From Micropterix aruncella (taxonomy: Eukaryota > Arthropoda > Insecta > Lepidoptera > Micropterigidae), in the NCBI GenBank assembly GCA_944548615.1, contig OX155951.1, positions 21,312,648 through 21,376,647 of the forward strand: DNA of 64,000 nt, written 5' to 3'. Numbering within the stretch: the first letter of the stretch is position 1; each line of letters starts with the position of its first letter. The position numbers were made by a program, and so were the translations under genes. The notes beneath the pieces are model-generated. The model did not search any database and was not told where the DNA came from. It saw only the letters and a list, made by a program, of their open reading frames with translations. This document shows, in pieces, positions 35,138 through 47,335 of this stretch.

Positions 35138-35439
35138 CGTATAGACAGTAGTCCACTTACCATGGAATTCTATAGACAGTCATCTGGCAGTACAAGTAAA
35201 AGCATTGGCCACAAAACGTGGAATATTCCCCTTTCTCAAAATGCTCTCTAATAAATTACTAAACTTTACATATTGTGCAAAAAAGTTCATTCTATATCCT
35301 CATTTTTTTTCATTCTTTTGTCAGTGTTTTTTATTCCAAAATATTATCTAAAATCCACGTATTAGCTAATTGCCTAACATTAAAAAAAGTTGGCCTCGTC
35401 ACCGGCCACCATTTTACTTTGTCATTTTGACGTTTAGCT
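35138..35439. other. AT-rich spacer
   Basis: Nothing recognised. Confidence 0.4.
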
Positions 35440-35575
35440 CGTTTGACCAGATCGTTGATCGCTCGTTGTCTAAAGTAGACAGTCTACCCTGGACAACGGG
35501 GGTTGCAAAATCGCCGAAACATCGGGTCTTGCAAACTTCACGCGGTAATTTTTTATCTTATTTATAATGTCAAAA
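35440..35575. mobile_element. Foldback MITE half, copy N4
   Basis: Contains GACAACGGGGGTTGCAAAATC, CGCCGAAACATCGGGT and TTTTTTATCTTATTTATAATG, matching the right arm of the N family. Confidence 0.6.
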
Positions 35576-35932
35576 AACCGCAAAATATGCAATTGATTGT
35601 CATAATGAAGCCAAGTCGTTAAAATATCCACAAATATTTTGAATCCAATAACAAAACAAACAAAAATAACGACGGATATAATTTAATGAAACAAAGATGT
35701 AAGGTCGATAGAAACACCGCAGAAGGTAATAAAATACGTTAAAACATTCCGTAAACCGACGAACGAGAGCAGAGGGACGTGTTTGACATTTCCAAGCATT
35801 GCTCCAAGCATAGCCAATGGCATACTTGGCTTCAGCCATAATACGACTCGACTATAGAATGAAAATCAGTAAAGTATTATAGCATTATAGTATAAGTAAT
35901 ACTCAAGCACGAGTATTTGATGATATAGACAC
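35576..35932. other. AT-rich spacer
   Basis: Nothing recognised. Confidence 0.4.
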
Positions 35933-35936
35933 TTAA

Positions 35937-36572
35937 GGGGGGAGCCTAGTTTAGACGACCAAAATAAACCATGTTCTTCATGTTTTTGTACTTAAATTAT
36001 TAATTTTCTTTAAAGGAAACTCTAAAAGTGTTTTTAATAAAACCATATTTTTCAGTTTTGCGTCAGTGATAAAAAAAACTACTTGACAGATCGAGTTGTT
36101 CAAAAAAAAAATTTTAAGATTAAATTCTCTTCTATATGAACTAAAAAAAATCACAATTCAATGTTTTTATACTTAATTTTTTTTTGCTAGTTTAACACAA
36201 CATTTTGGGGCGGAAAACGATTTTATTTCTTTAAATCCTTAGAAAGATATAATCCTGACAATTTTCATTAATTTTTTTAGTTCATCTACAAAATATTTAA
36301 GTAAAAATAATATCTTAGTTTCCTTTATTTCAGGCAAAATTACGCTCGCTAAATATTACCGGCGCAAGCAGATACCGTCAATTCTGCAGCGGTAGAAACA
36401 TTTTCAATTCAATATCTCAAAAATAGTTTTTTTTACTATTACAAAAAATATATTTTTATGCTTCAAATTTTAATCATACTGATATATAAGATTCATGATC
36501 AGATTTTATCTTTAAGTATAAAAAAAACATGAAAAAAATGTTTTTTTGGCCCCCTAAACAAGGCTCCCTCCC
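35937..36572. mobile_element. TTAA-flanked inverted-repeat element
   Basis: Flanked by TTAA at 35933-35936 and 36573-36576. The ends GGGGGGAGCC and, inverted, GGGAGGGAGCC extend into inverted arms of about 65 bp (CATGTTTTTGTACTTAAA and its partner). TTAA is the piggyBac target, though G-rich ends are less typical of that superfamily. There is no coding frame. Confidence 0.6.
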
Positions 36573-36739
36573 TTAAGCATCGACTATAGATCCGGGTGTT
36601 GAATAAAACAAAATATATACCATAGCAAAAATAATATTTACTGAATAAGATGTAAAATACAACGCCGATTTCTCAGATATGTTATATATGGGTGGATATT
36701 TATTTAATAATAAATTAGTAAAATTTATAAAAATACTTT

Positions 36740-36811
36740 GGGCTCGTCCGGGATTTGAACCCGGGACCTCTCGCACCCTAAGCGAGAATCATACCCCTAG
36801 ACCAACGAGCC
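36740..36811 (-). tRNA. tRNA-Pro (anticodon AGG)
   Basis: The minus strand folds as a standard 72-nt cloverleaf. The acceptor stem GGCTCGT pairs with ACGAGCC, followed by discriminator C. The D arm contains TGGTCTAGGGGTATGA. The anticodon arm is CTCGCTTAGGGTGCGAG with anticodon AGG. The T arm is CCCGGGTTCAAATCCCGG, whose GGTTCAAATCC is a good internal B box. There is no intron. All stems pair fully, so the gene looks functional. It reads CCU (and by wobble CCC) proline codons in cytosolic translation. It sits between a TTAA-flanked MITE and AT-rich DNA, with T residues just past its 3' end (36739 and below) for Pol III termination. Confidence 0.97.
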
Positions 36812-37932
36812 GATGGCGGAACTTGCAATAATCGCCTTCTTATCAGTTGGTGAAAGGTGACCAACATACTGATTGCCGTAACACTCCGCTCGCATTCAAA
36901 TTTAATATGAACCGAACCGGTTAGCGGCGATAAAATTTACCGATGTTGAAATTAAATTAGTAATATCAAGACCATTATTTTGATATTGAAGAATTAGAAA
37001 AATATTCATATCTAATATTGAGCGAATTATTTCTCCTCTAGAATTTAAAATACTCGTACATATGAGTATAAAACAGATACATAATAAATAATAATATGAG
37101 CATCGCAAAAACGACCAATTGACACACTTTTCATTATTCACGATGAATTGTAATAAAAATCGTTTTATTGCCTGTCGACAAATTGTAATTTATGTGAATA
37201 ATTTAATGAAGCGATAAACTTAATGGAACAATGATTTCAACTCGTTTTTTTTCTGGAATTCGATTACATTTTATTTTATTTGAAAAATAAAACAGTTTGA
37301 ATAAATAATCAGACATAATATACCTCAGTTTCAAGAAAGTCTGCTCTCAACGGTCTCTTTATTGGAATAATCAAAAAATCCGGTCTACATACACCAAGAA
37401 TAATACCTTCGGGTGAGTCTTAGTTAAGCATGCAATGAGCCGGGGTTGTGGGTTACTGACCAATTTAGACACAAAACGCTTTGTCTGATTATGTATATTG
37501 CACCTTATCTAGCATCCCATTTTCATGGCCGCTGTAAAACCGCTACCACGTAAATTTTGCCGCATTGCGACTAAACCAGACAGAATTAAACCGGGGGATG
37601 AAATTTATAGTTGTCACGAAGTGGAAGAATGGCACCTGGCAAAGTTTTCTCTGTGACTTCATGACCAAATTTAAACATAAAACAGCAGCGTTATGAAAAT
37701 CGCATATAAGTAAAAAGCTGGACGAAAATAATTAAGATGTAAAATTAACGTTTATAGATACAATTGTATTTTCCAAATCTCCATTTAAAATGAAATATTT
37801 ACTTATATAGTTAAAATTGCATAGTAACGAAAAATTTACATAAAACAATATCTGAACGTAAATGCCATGTTACAAGGGCTACACGGAAAGTTTCCGGAAT
37901 GAATATGAAACAATATTAAAAAGAATAAAAAA
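36812..37932. other. AT-rich DNA downstream of nothing recognised
   Basis: No gene, RNA or repeat family recognised. Confidence 0.4.
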
Positions 37933-38293
37933 ACACGACTGCCGTTACAGAAAGTGAACTATTGTATTTATAATTATTTTCGTTACGGTTTTTATTAAAT
38001 ATTTGTGGTTTATGTATTTATCCACATAGATAGAGGTATATCTCCGGAATGTAGTAAATCAGACCTTTAATTTGACACTAAACATGTTAATTTAGTGTCA
38101 TTTGGACATTTAGGCAATTACTTACTTGATATTTGGACAGTTAAGGTACGCTATGGCACTCGGGATGACATAACGGTTCTAATAATAACACACACTTCTA
38201 AATCGGTCCAAGCGTTTAGAAGTTATCGTGGAATAAAACATACATATATGAACCCTGAACACATTACACTCCTTTTTTGTTGGGCAGTCGTGT
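37933..38293 (+). mobile_element. ACACGACTGCC MITE, copy M3
   Basis: Intact 361-bp copy with ends ACACGACTGCCGTTACAG and GGGCAGTCGTGT. It serves as the uninterrupted reference for M1. Its right end lies only 30 bp from the mariner stop codon at 38324. Confidence 0.85.
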
Positions 38294-38323
38294 AAAAATT
38301 ACAAGGAATGGTCAAAAATTAAT

Positions 38324-38894
38324 TTACTGTTTCTCAAAATATTCTGCATGAGAGTTAATACACTTTTTCTCAGGTATAAACCAATCCTTATAACATATAC
38401 ATATTCCATTTCTTCGTTCCTTATTTTTCCTTATTTTTGGGAAAAAGAAAAAGTCACAAAGTGCCAAGTCTAGACTGTATGGAGGTAGCTAATGAGGTCT
38501 ACGTTTTTCACCTTCAAAAATTAGTTTGTTTGTCTGCTGGCCATGTGAGAAATAGCATTGTCACGGTGCAAGATAAGACAGCGTCTACGGTTACTTTTAC
38601 GGAGTGGGTCAATAGCTTCCAGCAAGCCAACGGTCATGTACCTACCAATCAGCATTCAGAGTATGATAATTATCTAAAACAACAATACCCAAAGTCCAGT
38701 TTTCCAGAAAAAGTAGCGATCATCTGATTCGCGGCACTTTGCACGCGCGCCACTTTGGTTTGGTTCGGCGCATTTTGAAAAACCCAAATGGTCCATTGCT
38801 GCTTTGTTTCTGTGTCTAATAGCTGTAAATTCATGTTTTGTCACTTCTTACTATGTTCCACGCCAAAGGTACCCCTTCGTTGAATCTGGTAAGT
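38324..38894 (-). pseudogene. Mariner transposase, C-terminal part
   Basis: The minus strand from 38893 reads LTRFNEG, then NIVRSDKT-stop-IYSY (first catalytic aspartate region), ETKQQ, WVFQNAPNQTKVARVQS, QMIATFSGK, YMTVGLLEAIDPLRKSNRRR, ILHRDNAISHMA (second aspartate), KNVDLIS, PPYSLDLALCDFFFFPKI (third aspartate), then after a deletion WFIPEKKCINSHAEYFEKQ and a TAA stop at 38324-38326. These are the landmarks of a DD34D mariner in order. Several stops and frameshifts and a deletion near the end make it dead. The N-terminal part of the same gene lies 1.5 kb away at 40432-40701, separated by a LINE insertion. Confidence 0.85.
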
Positions 38895-40431
38895 ATTCAA
38901 ATTCAAATTCAAATTCAAAATTCTTTATTTATCTATAATATTACATGTATTTTTAAAATTCAAAGCCATCCTAACTAGGCCTCGCCTGTACTAAGGTAAG
39001 CTTAACATAAAAGAAGGTAGAGTGGTTTTCATAACTTGCTGTATTATCTTTGTATATTATTATGTTACATTTGAGAAGTTAGATATGTCTCCAAAATAAG
39101 AAAGCGTAATAATATTAAATTTAGGTATATACATATAAATATACACTTACATACATAAATAAATATATACTTTATAGTTAAATATAACGTAATACTATAT
39201 AAATATATACATATATCTCACAAATCGTGCTCTATTTTAATATATATGTTATTAATGTCTCCGTTTCTTGTCGACCCATAGTCAAAAGTGACTTAGTTAG
39301 GTTTTTCTTTACGCCGTGACTATTCCTAGATTTCAGTCCTGCAGGAAAAACACGATTCATTTTGTTGAACAGTCGAGGAGCAATGTAAGAAAAGTGTTTT
39401 TGTGCAAAACTTGTTCTCTTTTTTTGGATTAAGTGCTGTCCGGTTGTTGTTACTCGTGTTCCTTTATGGTGTGTTGTATATAGATGATAATTCTCATGAT
39501 TATAGTAGTAGAGTAGGACTACCTTAGCGTATATTTGACGAACGTCAAGGACTTTAGATTCGTTGTACAAGCTCTCAGAAGAATACCGGAAGGGTTTTTT
39601 GTGTATTACTCTTAATAGCGACTTTTGGGCTTTAATTAGAGGATCAAGTGCTTGCAGCGAGGCTCCACCCCAAGCTATGATTCCGTATGCTAGTAAGTTA
39701 TGGGCCAATGCGAAATATATCGTTCGTACTAAATCTTTGGATACGGCATTTCTTATTAACTTGAATATATGTACAAGTTTTCTCAATTTTGTTGCAGTGC
39801 ACCTGATATGATCTTCCCACTTCAGTGTATAGTCCAGAGTTAATCCTAGGTACTTTATTGTATCTACTCTTTCCACCTCCGTACACGTACAAGGCTGTGT
39901 CGCATTCTTGCCGTCAACGACAGTGTTGCATGTGTGGATTTTTAGTTTGCGCAGGGTTTGTTTGTCGTAACTTTTCTTTATTTGAAAGGTCATACATTTA
40001 GTTTTAGAGTCATTAAAAGTCAGTAGATTATAATTTAGCCATACTTTGATTATAGATAGTCCGTTTTCGGTGTAATTGTACACATCGTCCCAGGATTTGC
40101 CTCTGAATATAATAACCGTGTCGTCTGCAAAGGAGATAGCTTCTCCTCCCTCAAAGGTCATGTTAGTAAGGTCATTAATGTAGATGAGGAATAAGATTGG
40201 CCCTAATATACTACCTTGCGGTACACCGTACCTAACATGTGCTTCCGAGCTGACCGTCTCACCAACTTTTGTTGTTTGTATTCTCTCCGAAAGGTAATTT
40301 TGGAACCATTTTAATGGTAAGCCACGCACTCCGATATTTCGGAGTTTACTCAATAGTATACGATGTGAGACGGTGTCGAAGGCCTTGGCCAGATCCAAGA
40401 ATACCGCAATGCATGGCACTGCACCGTCTGG
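38895..40431 (-). mobile_element. 5'-truncated CR1/Jockey-type LINE inserted in a mariner
   Basis: The element runs on the minus strand from the RT core to a 3' tail of TTTGAA repeats (38895-38919). A microsatellite tail rather than poly(A) is typical of CR1/L2-like LINEs. The 5' boundary is where the mariner coding sequence stops (about 40431). Everything upstream of the RT palm is missing. About 30 bp of mariner is missing at the junction, suggesting a small target deletion. Confidence 0.85.
39232..40428 (-). pseudogene. LINE ORF2 fragment: reverse transcriptase core and C-terminus
   Basis: About 398 open codons. RT motif A is FLDLAKAFDTVSH, motif B is GVPQGSILGPILFLIYINDL, and the catalytic motif C is SFADDT, all intact. 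YLGLTLDYTLKWEDHI follows as the usual downstream motif. The C-terminal part contains AYGIIAWGG and APRLFNKMNR, common to CR1/Jockey ORF2 ends. The endonuclease domain and RT fingers that normally precede motif A are absent, so this is a truncated protein with no start codon of its own. The frame is uninterrupted, so the insertion is younger than the broken mariner around it. In intact elements the enzyme copies LINE RNA into a nicked target. Confidence 0.9.
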
Positions 40432-40701
40432 TTTTTGAGCCTAAGTCAAATTGTGTGGGATCCAACACGAGTACAGCTTTCTCACAGCTGAATGTGTGTG
40501 TAGAATTGATTATAACGGACTCATACCTATACCTAAGGATGTCCGAATCTAATGGTAGGTCACATGCCTAACTGTTTCGATCATACAGCGCAAAGCATCG
40601 ATGATTTTGTTGGTGACAGCGGTGGAAGGTGACCCACAAAATTCGTCACTGATATTAACACGACCGCGTTTCAATTCTACAAAACAGCTATAAATTGTCG
40701 T
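40432..40701 (-). pseudogene. Mariner transposase, N-terminal part
   Basis: The minus strand from 40701 reads TTIYSCFVELKRGRVNISDE, then STAVTNKIIDALRCMIET, RHVTY, SLGIGMS, SILHTHSAVRKLYSCWIPHN and LT-stop-AQK. This is the second HTH and linker of a mariner, including the WIPHNLT motif. It ends exactly where the LINE begins. The missing ~10 residues would join it to the LTRFNEG start of the C-terminal part at 38893. Stops at the conserved positions show the host copy was decaying. The first ~50 residues were not recognised. Confidence 0.8.
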
Positions 40702-42872
40702 ATTGCTTGGTTATTCATCGTCAAAACAATTTAAAGCCGAGCGAGGCTCTGCTGAGCTGTCAAATTACATTTAAAATCGTAGAAAATCAAACTGCGAAAA
40801 TGTTGACGAGTTCAAGCCATCGCAATATTTATAATGACGTCACAAATAAAAAAAAGGCAGATAAAACAAACTTAAGGCCAAAGAGTTCCTTCTTCAAATG
40901 TTGTAATTATTAAAAAAAAATGTTTATGTAAGTAGTCAGTCCCAGAAACTGTCAGTGTGACCTATGTAAACATAATGGAGCAAATGATTTGATCTCATTA
41001 TTAAGTGATATTCTATTCAGTATTAATACTAATTAAAGAATATTACAATATAGTGAAATCAAAAGTAATAATAATAATATTAAAAACACAAACTGTTAAA
41101 CATAATCTCTTAATATATGTTAAATTTAAAAAATATATCGAAGAGATTGTAAGTTAGTAAAACAAAGCATATGTGCGAGTACACAATAATAAAATCAATA
41201 TGTATGTAATTATAATACGTAAATAAAACATTACAAATATGTCAGGAAAATAAAAATCCTGCATAATTTAAATAATCAAAACAAAAGATCATTCTTTAAA
41301 AAAATGAAAAAGGTTTCGTTTTCAACTTGACACAATTTTTGTAGGGTGCGGAGAATGTCTAATTGTATGTCGAGCGTCGTCTTGGACTTTGTGTCTGGAA
41401 AACGTAAATATTTTCTAAAATAGATATGCGACCGTAAAATTCAAGGTATCTTAAATATAAAAGACACAATATTACTTATTCACTTCAAAGTGACGAACAA
41501 GTAAGTAATTTACGCAGTAAACGGAAATTAGTTTTCAATGGGTAGTTAAATAAAGAGAAGAGTCTATATTATTATGTTGACGGTTGGGTGAAAGAGGGTG
41601 GTTGGAGGGGACGTCGAAATGACGTCATTCGCGAGAGCGAGATAGCAATAGTCGCGTTCCTACTTGTGCTCAGCATTATCGACTCGGTGACGGTGGCCTT
41701 CTCCTGCCCGTTTCAGGGTCGGGAGCACAGCGCAATAGAAGTTATATCGTGAAAAATACACAATATATACACATATAAATGTACAAATGGCGGCCAAATT
41801 ATTATACTTTGCAAGAACTAATTGGCGTGTTATTGATATTGTTAAACTTTTAAAGAAATTTTAATACATTTTTACAATATATATCAAGGGACTTGATAGT
41901 TTAAAAGTATAACAACTTTGAAAAATGTAAATTAATAGCTACTGAAATAGTATAGTATTGGCCACTACTTATCCACATTCTAAATATAAAACGACACAAT
42001 AACATCTGTTTATTTTTATTTAAATAATACCTGGTCGGACTGTTATAAGACCTGATGCTATATTTCAGTTCTCTAATAGTATATACAAACCGTGACACAA
42101 TTGCAAGTGTTTGACATATACAAACTTGTAAATTATAAAAACTAAAATTAAAATATAAGTAATATAATTGTATACACTACTTACAACCGAATATAAATTA
42201 TAAAATGTAAAATAAGAGACGCTAAACGCCCAATAATATTGCGCTCGCATGGTTTCTCGGGCCTCTTACAGCTCTTTTTTTTAACTTTAGACTTTAGACT
42301 CTGGACGCTTTAGACTCATTCATATGAATTTTCTGCAGATTGATGATTCGTTTCCAAAGAGTAGGTACCATGGGTCTTCGACGAGTCTATCTGTGACGTC
42401 CAAAATGTTGTGTAGCGTGGTGATCAAAATAAAGAAATGTCTTTCTATTCGCTTCGAAGAAGACGAAAATATCTCTCTCGAATTATAACGAAATAGCTAA
42501 GCCCGGCCTCGCTACGCTGTGGCTCAGTCTGATATGAAATGATTTTACGCAGGCTGATTTTTTATGTTGAATAGTTTTATACATACACTATGTTACTCAC
42601 CTTCAGCTGTTAAAAAATCACATTGTTTCATTGGTCCTTTTCGACTTCTAATTTAAATAGAAGTTGGTATAGAAATTGATTTGCTGCAGGGCCATCTAGT
42701 GACGAGTTACAAAAAAGCGGATAGCGTGAAACCTTCTCCATGAAAGAATACATATATGTGGCAACTTTTATGGTGATCGGACAAACGTTGTCGAAGTCTA
42801 TTAGGCTCGGACAGACAGACAGATATACCAACATCCATTTTTCTACATAGATAACGAATAAAGATGTTTACT
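40702..42872. other. AT-rich DNA with one GC-richer patch
   Basis: No gene recognised. At 41580-41740 GC content rises and a perfect TGACGTCA (CRE/ATF-type palindrome) lies at 41620-41627. A promoter is possible but unsupported by any adjacent coding sequence. Confidence 0.3.
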
Positions 42873-42886
42873 ACCAAAGCGTTACA

Positions 42887-43418
42887 AATAGAGTTGTCAA
42901 CTACAACGGGCGAACCCGTCACCTCAGGAAGTTTTAACGATTGATCGTTCTATCTCCCGTGAAGTGAGCGCAGAAGACTTGGACAAAACAGTCCACCGTC
43001 AAGCTCCGCCTCATGCCCGTAAGAGGCCAACGCCTTATCAGCGAGATAACCAGGTATGTTACCCAGCGGGCTTGCACTCACGCCCTTACGTCCAGTTGCG
43101 ACCAGATTACTCCGGTCACGCGACTGGTTACGAGTTCGAGGTCGCTTGCGCGGTCCTCTACCTTATGAAGCGGTGATCCTTTGCCCGGCTGTTCACCCGG
43201 AATCGGGTAGACGATGGTCGTTTCAAGAGCAGTCGCCGTAAGGTCAGCAACCACCCCCGCTCTATAGGAAACAGCTTCTAGACTCCCCCGACTGTTAGTT
43301 AGAATGCACAATCGATTGGCTTACGCCGCACGGTGCGCAAACTGTCCAGGAGCGCCATAAGGTCGACTCCTATGGGAAACTAGCCCTAAGGCCAGAGTCC
43401 TACCCCCAAATAACTGTA
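42887..43418 (+). mobile_element. 670-bp repeat family, copy G (3'-shortened, exact target duplication)
   Basis: Starts AATAGAGTTGTCAACTACAA and follows the consensus through CCAGAGTCCTACCC, then ends with a non-family tail CCAAATAACTGTA. An exact 14-bp repeat ACCAAAGCGTTACA flanks it (42873-42886 and 43419-43432). About 40 bp near the middle is also missing compared with copy A. The lost 3' third together with a perfect duplication is unusual for a retroposon. Confidence 0.85.
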
Positions 43419-43432
43419 ACCAAAGCGTTACA

Positions 43433-44287
43433 GTTAGCACAGCATAAATCATCGTTGCGAAACTAAACATTTCAATGCAGTTGCGTTCGCATCAGATAAT
43501 GAGAAGAGAATGTAACGCCGATTTGCATACCAGGAATTCTTCGTGCAGTTTTAATTCGGACGGAGAGCCGCGGCCTGCATGGGCCGAAACTCGTTTTCTG
43601 TCGACCAGCATTCGGGTGGTCAAGTTCGCCGGCCCTAATTTAACTTCTTGGTGCACCCGACTATTTTTTATAGCGAACGCCGCCGTTATTGACAAAGATC
43701 GGTCGTAACTCCGTTTTTTATTGCCACTTGAAGTTGACAATTAAAGAGACTTGATAATAAATGAACTCGCCATCTCCGGCGTGAGACACATGTAGATCAT
43801 CAAGTGTGGCCGCTACTTCATTTTTACTTTGTGTTACACGAAGTATGTATATGAAATGTTTTGTTGTCGAGTAAAATTTACAATTCAATTTGCATCGGAT
43901 CTCTACCTTTTGAGATCCTGGGAATCCAAAAAAGTGACTTCAGGAAAATGTCTGCCTGTGTGTGTGTGGCTGTACTCACTGTATTTCAAAAACGACACGA
44001 GTAATTAGGACCAAATTACGAACAAAATAGCTCATCCTGATGCCAAAAATTTCAAAAACTCATGAAAGATCCGAATTTTGTTTCAAAATAGCGGTCTTTC
44101 AAAATTTAAAAGAACAATAAATCCGTTAATACTGGTCTTAGAAAAATAAATAAATGTGACTTAATATTTTAAGGACATTGCCTATAACTGTTGTTTAAGT
44201 CAGTTTCCGACATCTTCAGCGGGGTTTTGCATCATGATTGGCGACATCAAACACTGCTGAATTTTTATTTGATGTGATTAAATTGAA
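43433..44287. other. Unassigned DNA
   Basis: Nothing recognised. Confidence 0.4.
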
Positions 44288-44481
44288 TCCTACTAATATT
44301 ATAACTCTTTTGTTACTCTTTCACGCAAAAGCTACTGAATGGATTTTGATGAAACTTTACAATAATATAGCTTACACATCAGAATAACACATAGGCTATA
44401 ATTTATAAAGATATATGGTTTTCTATCATCATTATCACAATTTTCCATCACCACGCGGGTGAAACCACTGGGCGCAGCTAG
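44288..44481 (+). mobile_element. Short non-autonomous Helitron
   Basis: Begins TCCTACTAATATTATAA after a host A and ends GCGCAGCTAG before a host T, the A^T insertion and TC...CTAG ends of Helitrons. Internal phrases TTTCACGCAAAAGCTACTGAA, TGGATTTTGATGAAACTTT and CACGCGGGTGAAACC match the family found throughout Lepidoptera. At 194 bp it has no coding capacity. Confidence 0.88.
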
Positions 44482-44877
44482 TACTCCATAACTCCGTTAT
44501 TATTATTGCTAAAATGGAAGACAAAAGTGTCTAACAATCATAACAATAATGCCTCTAACTTTGTTGTGAATAATTTTCTAATATCTTTAGCTGCTTGCGA
44601 GTTTAATTATTAATAATTGAAAATAATGGACAGAAAATGAAGAATTTAAAAATTGAACCTAAACCAATAGTCCTGAATTTTTGTCATTGACCTCCTGAAT
44701 TTAATACGATTTTCTGAATTTACTGAGTTTTTCTGAATTTAATAGGGAACTTAGTGCCACCGACACGAGAAGATGTTAGTTGGGTGGTAATCCGAATAAA
44801 AAATATTTACTAATCTTGCAGATAGTAGTTATAAGTTTGAATAAATGCACTAAGTCGATTTGTTTTGTTCGTTTGTA

Positions 44878-45120
44878 CAGGGTGGGCAGTAACTGACTGG
44901 TTTTAAAAGACAACTATTGACAGTTGTTCTTTAGCGGCAAAAAAAGCACATGTATCAATTTCATTGTGCATTGTTTGTAAGTAGTTAAAAGTTATTATTA
45001 AGTTTTTCGATTGTTGTTACCTTAAGAAAATTAAACCGCCGTTAAATAACAAACTGAACACGATGCGTCAAAACAAAATGGTGGAATTTTAAAACCAGTC
45101 TGTTTTTTAGTTCCCACCTA
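44878..45120. mobile_element. mariner/Tc1-type MITE
   Basis: Inverted ends CAGGGTGGGCAGTAACTGAC...TGGTTTTAAAA and, inverted, TAGGTGGGAACT...CAGACTGGTTTTAAAA, with TA on both sides (44876-44877 and 45121-45122). 243 bp, non-coding. Confidence 0.65.
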
Positions 45121-45122
45121 TA

Positions 45123-47335
45123 GTTAGTCGCTAGATGTGTCGTGAAAAAAGAAAAATTCAATAAGAAAGAAAAAAATCTGCAGCATTTGTAAGTACCACA
45201 TACAAGACAAACTGCGATAAAATATCGGTGCCGCGGACCACACGATTGCCAGATCACATCACCATAGTGCAGACGAGATATTTACGAGAAAACGATTCAA
45301 ACAATATTTATTATGCTATTAAAAAAGGGACAAAATATAAAAAAGTCACCACAACTAATATAATAGCGATTAGGATGCTATAGGCGGCAGGACACCGAAT
45401 GGTTAGACACATATTATTATGTAATAGTACTATGTAACTACTTTATGGAGAAATATATGGAATACTAAAAATGAACGAATAAGAAGATTCGGCAAATATA
45501 TGATAAAAAAGATGGTGAAAATGTATTATGTATTATTAATGTATTATTCTTACTCCATTCTCTATATCTCATCCCGACGCACATAAATTAGCTTTACGTT
45601 GGTTGATACCGGGCGATTATTCTTATAATCATACACTGAGACAAAAATATTGGATAGCTTCTTACATTTTGTCTTCTTACATTTTGTTATTATGGTTTTA
45701 CACAGAATAACGATGTTTAATTTTTTATTTTATTTTATTCAGGAAACAGACAGTACAAAAAACATATTTACTTAATCAAAATATAACAAACATAAACCAT
45801 TTATATGTTTCCACCAATTAAACGGTCATATAGTGCGTTATTTTATATAAAAGAAAAGTTTAAAATATACAAGCATTTTAACGTGAAATTATTAGGGTTT
45901 TTTTTTAAATAAACACAAAATATTCTGAAAAGTAATTGCTAAGTTACTAAACAGTCCAAAGTAATAAAAGAGTAAATATAAAGTAAATAGAGCAGAAAAA
46001 ACAGTAAATAGATTCATAAACATGTATATTAATATGGTAATAAATGAATGAATTATTAAATAGATAGTAATAAGAAAATAAAATTTTATAAGACACATTT
46101 TATAAGAACGAAAAATAGAAAAAAGGAATAAGTTATGTAAATACAAAGATAAGAGGGGAATAATAAACAGATTACTTAATGTAATTGTAATATATTCATA
46201 ATTAGATTTTTAAATGTATATGGGGTTGTGGCAAATATATCAACATCCATAAACACCGAGTTGTAATGATGACAAGCTCTATAAAGAAAAGCATTTTGTG
46301 CATAGTTAGAATTGACAATTGGCAGTTGAAAGCAACGCAGAGAGCGAGCTGGTCGAGGGGGCATGAAAAAATTGTAATTTTGTTGAAATACAAGGATTTT
46401 TGGTTGAAACTCGATTACTCGATTATATGTATCAACATTCTCCTTATGGTTAATATGTATACTGTAGTTTCAAAATGCAAATAACAGTATACTGTAGTTT
46501 CAAAATGATTCATGTGTCCGTATATGACCGTACATGCTGTCATTTTAGAAGCGAGATCTCGAGGTCGCGACGTAATAAAATAACATATTTTTTTAACATT
46601 ACGACACGGTATCTACCGTCACGCCAACACAGTTACGCGCCATGTAAATTCATAAGTATGGACCACAGTCCGAGTTATATATATAATCCTTGTTAAAACA
46701 TGCGTATTTCCGTGTATTGCAATGTTATATTTTCTCAGTGTACGTTTCATCGAGCAGGTGTTCTTATCCTATATAATGTGCCCTTTGGTATACCGGTGGA
46801 CCAGGTCAGGGTGACTCTAGACTAAGGTGGTATGATCTAATTTTCTACATATAATCAAAATCATGTAAAAAACCTGTAGGCTATTCAATTTTTTTCATGT
46901 TTTCAGACCCAAATTTGGATATAAAAATTGAGGCTGAAAACAGAGCAAATTGCAAGATGCAATTTGTCAAATTGCAAATTTGCAAGTGCAAACTTGAAAA
47001 TTTCAAATTTCAAATGTTTAAGTGCTCATTTCATTTTAAAGTGCAAACTTCCAAATGCACAAACACATCGATTAAACGTGACGTCACTGATCTGGTATAC
47101 ATTCTAAATACATACATTCAAATAGGTCCCCCAAAGGCCTTATCAAAGGCAACCAGACTCAAAGTGAAGGAGTTGCCTAAGGCGACAAAGGTATTATAAT
47201 TACAATTAACATATTCTGTTAGATGTAATAAATGGTTATATTATAACAACGGGGCTAATGATACAGTGGCGTCGAGGTTGAACTCCACATAAATGCAGTG
47301 ATCTTATTGTGATATTCGGAAGAATAGCTATATAT
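45123..47335. other. AT-rich DNA
   Basis: No gene recognised. The 21-bp phrase GTATACTGTAGTTTCAAAAT is duplicated at 46457 and 46487. The frame 46897-47199 is low-complexity (repeats of CAAATTGCAAATTTGCAAG type) and I do not support it as coding. Confidence 0.4.

Noticed and set aside
45892..46146. Hydrophobic frame resembling membrane segments
   Set aside because: Runs of A/T-only codons produce Phe/Ile/Leu/Tyr-rich peptides by chance; no other support.
46897..47199. 100-codon frame preceded by a good-looking TTTTCAG acceptor
   Set aside because: The coding part is low-complexity, made of repeated CAAATTGCAAATTTGCAAG-like phrases; more likely a simple-sequence artefact.
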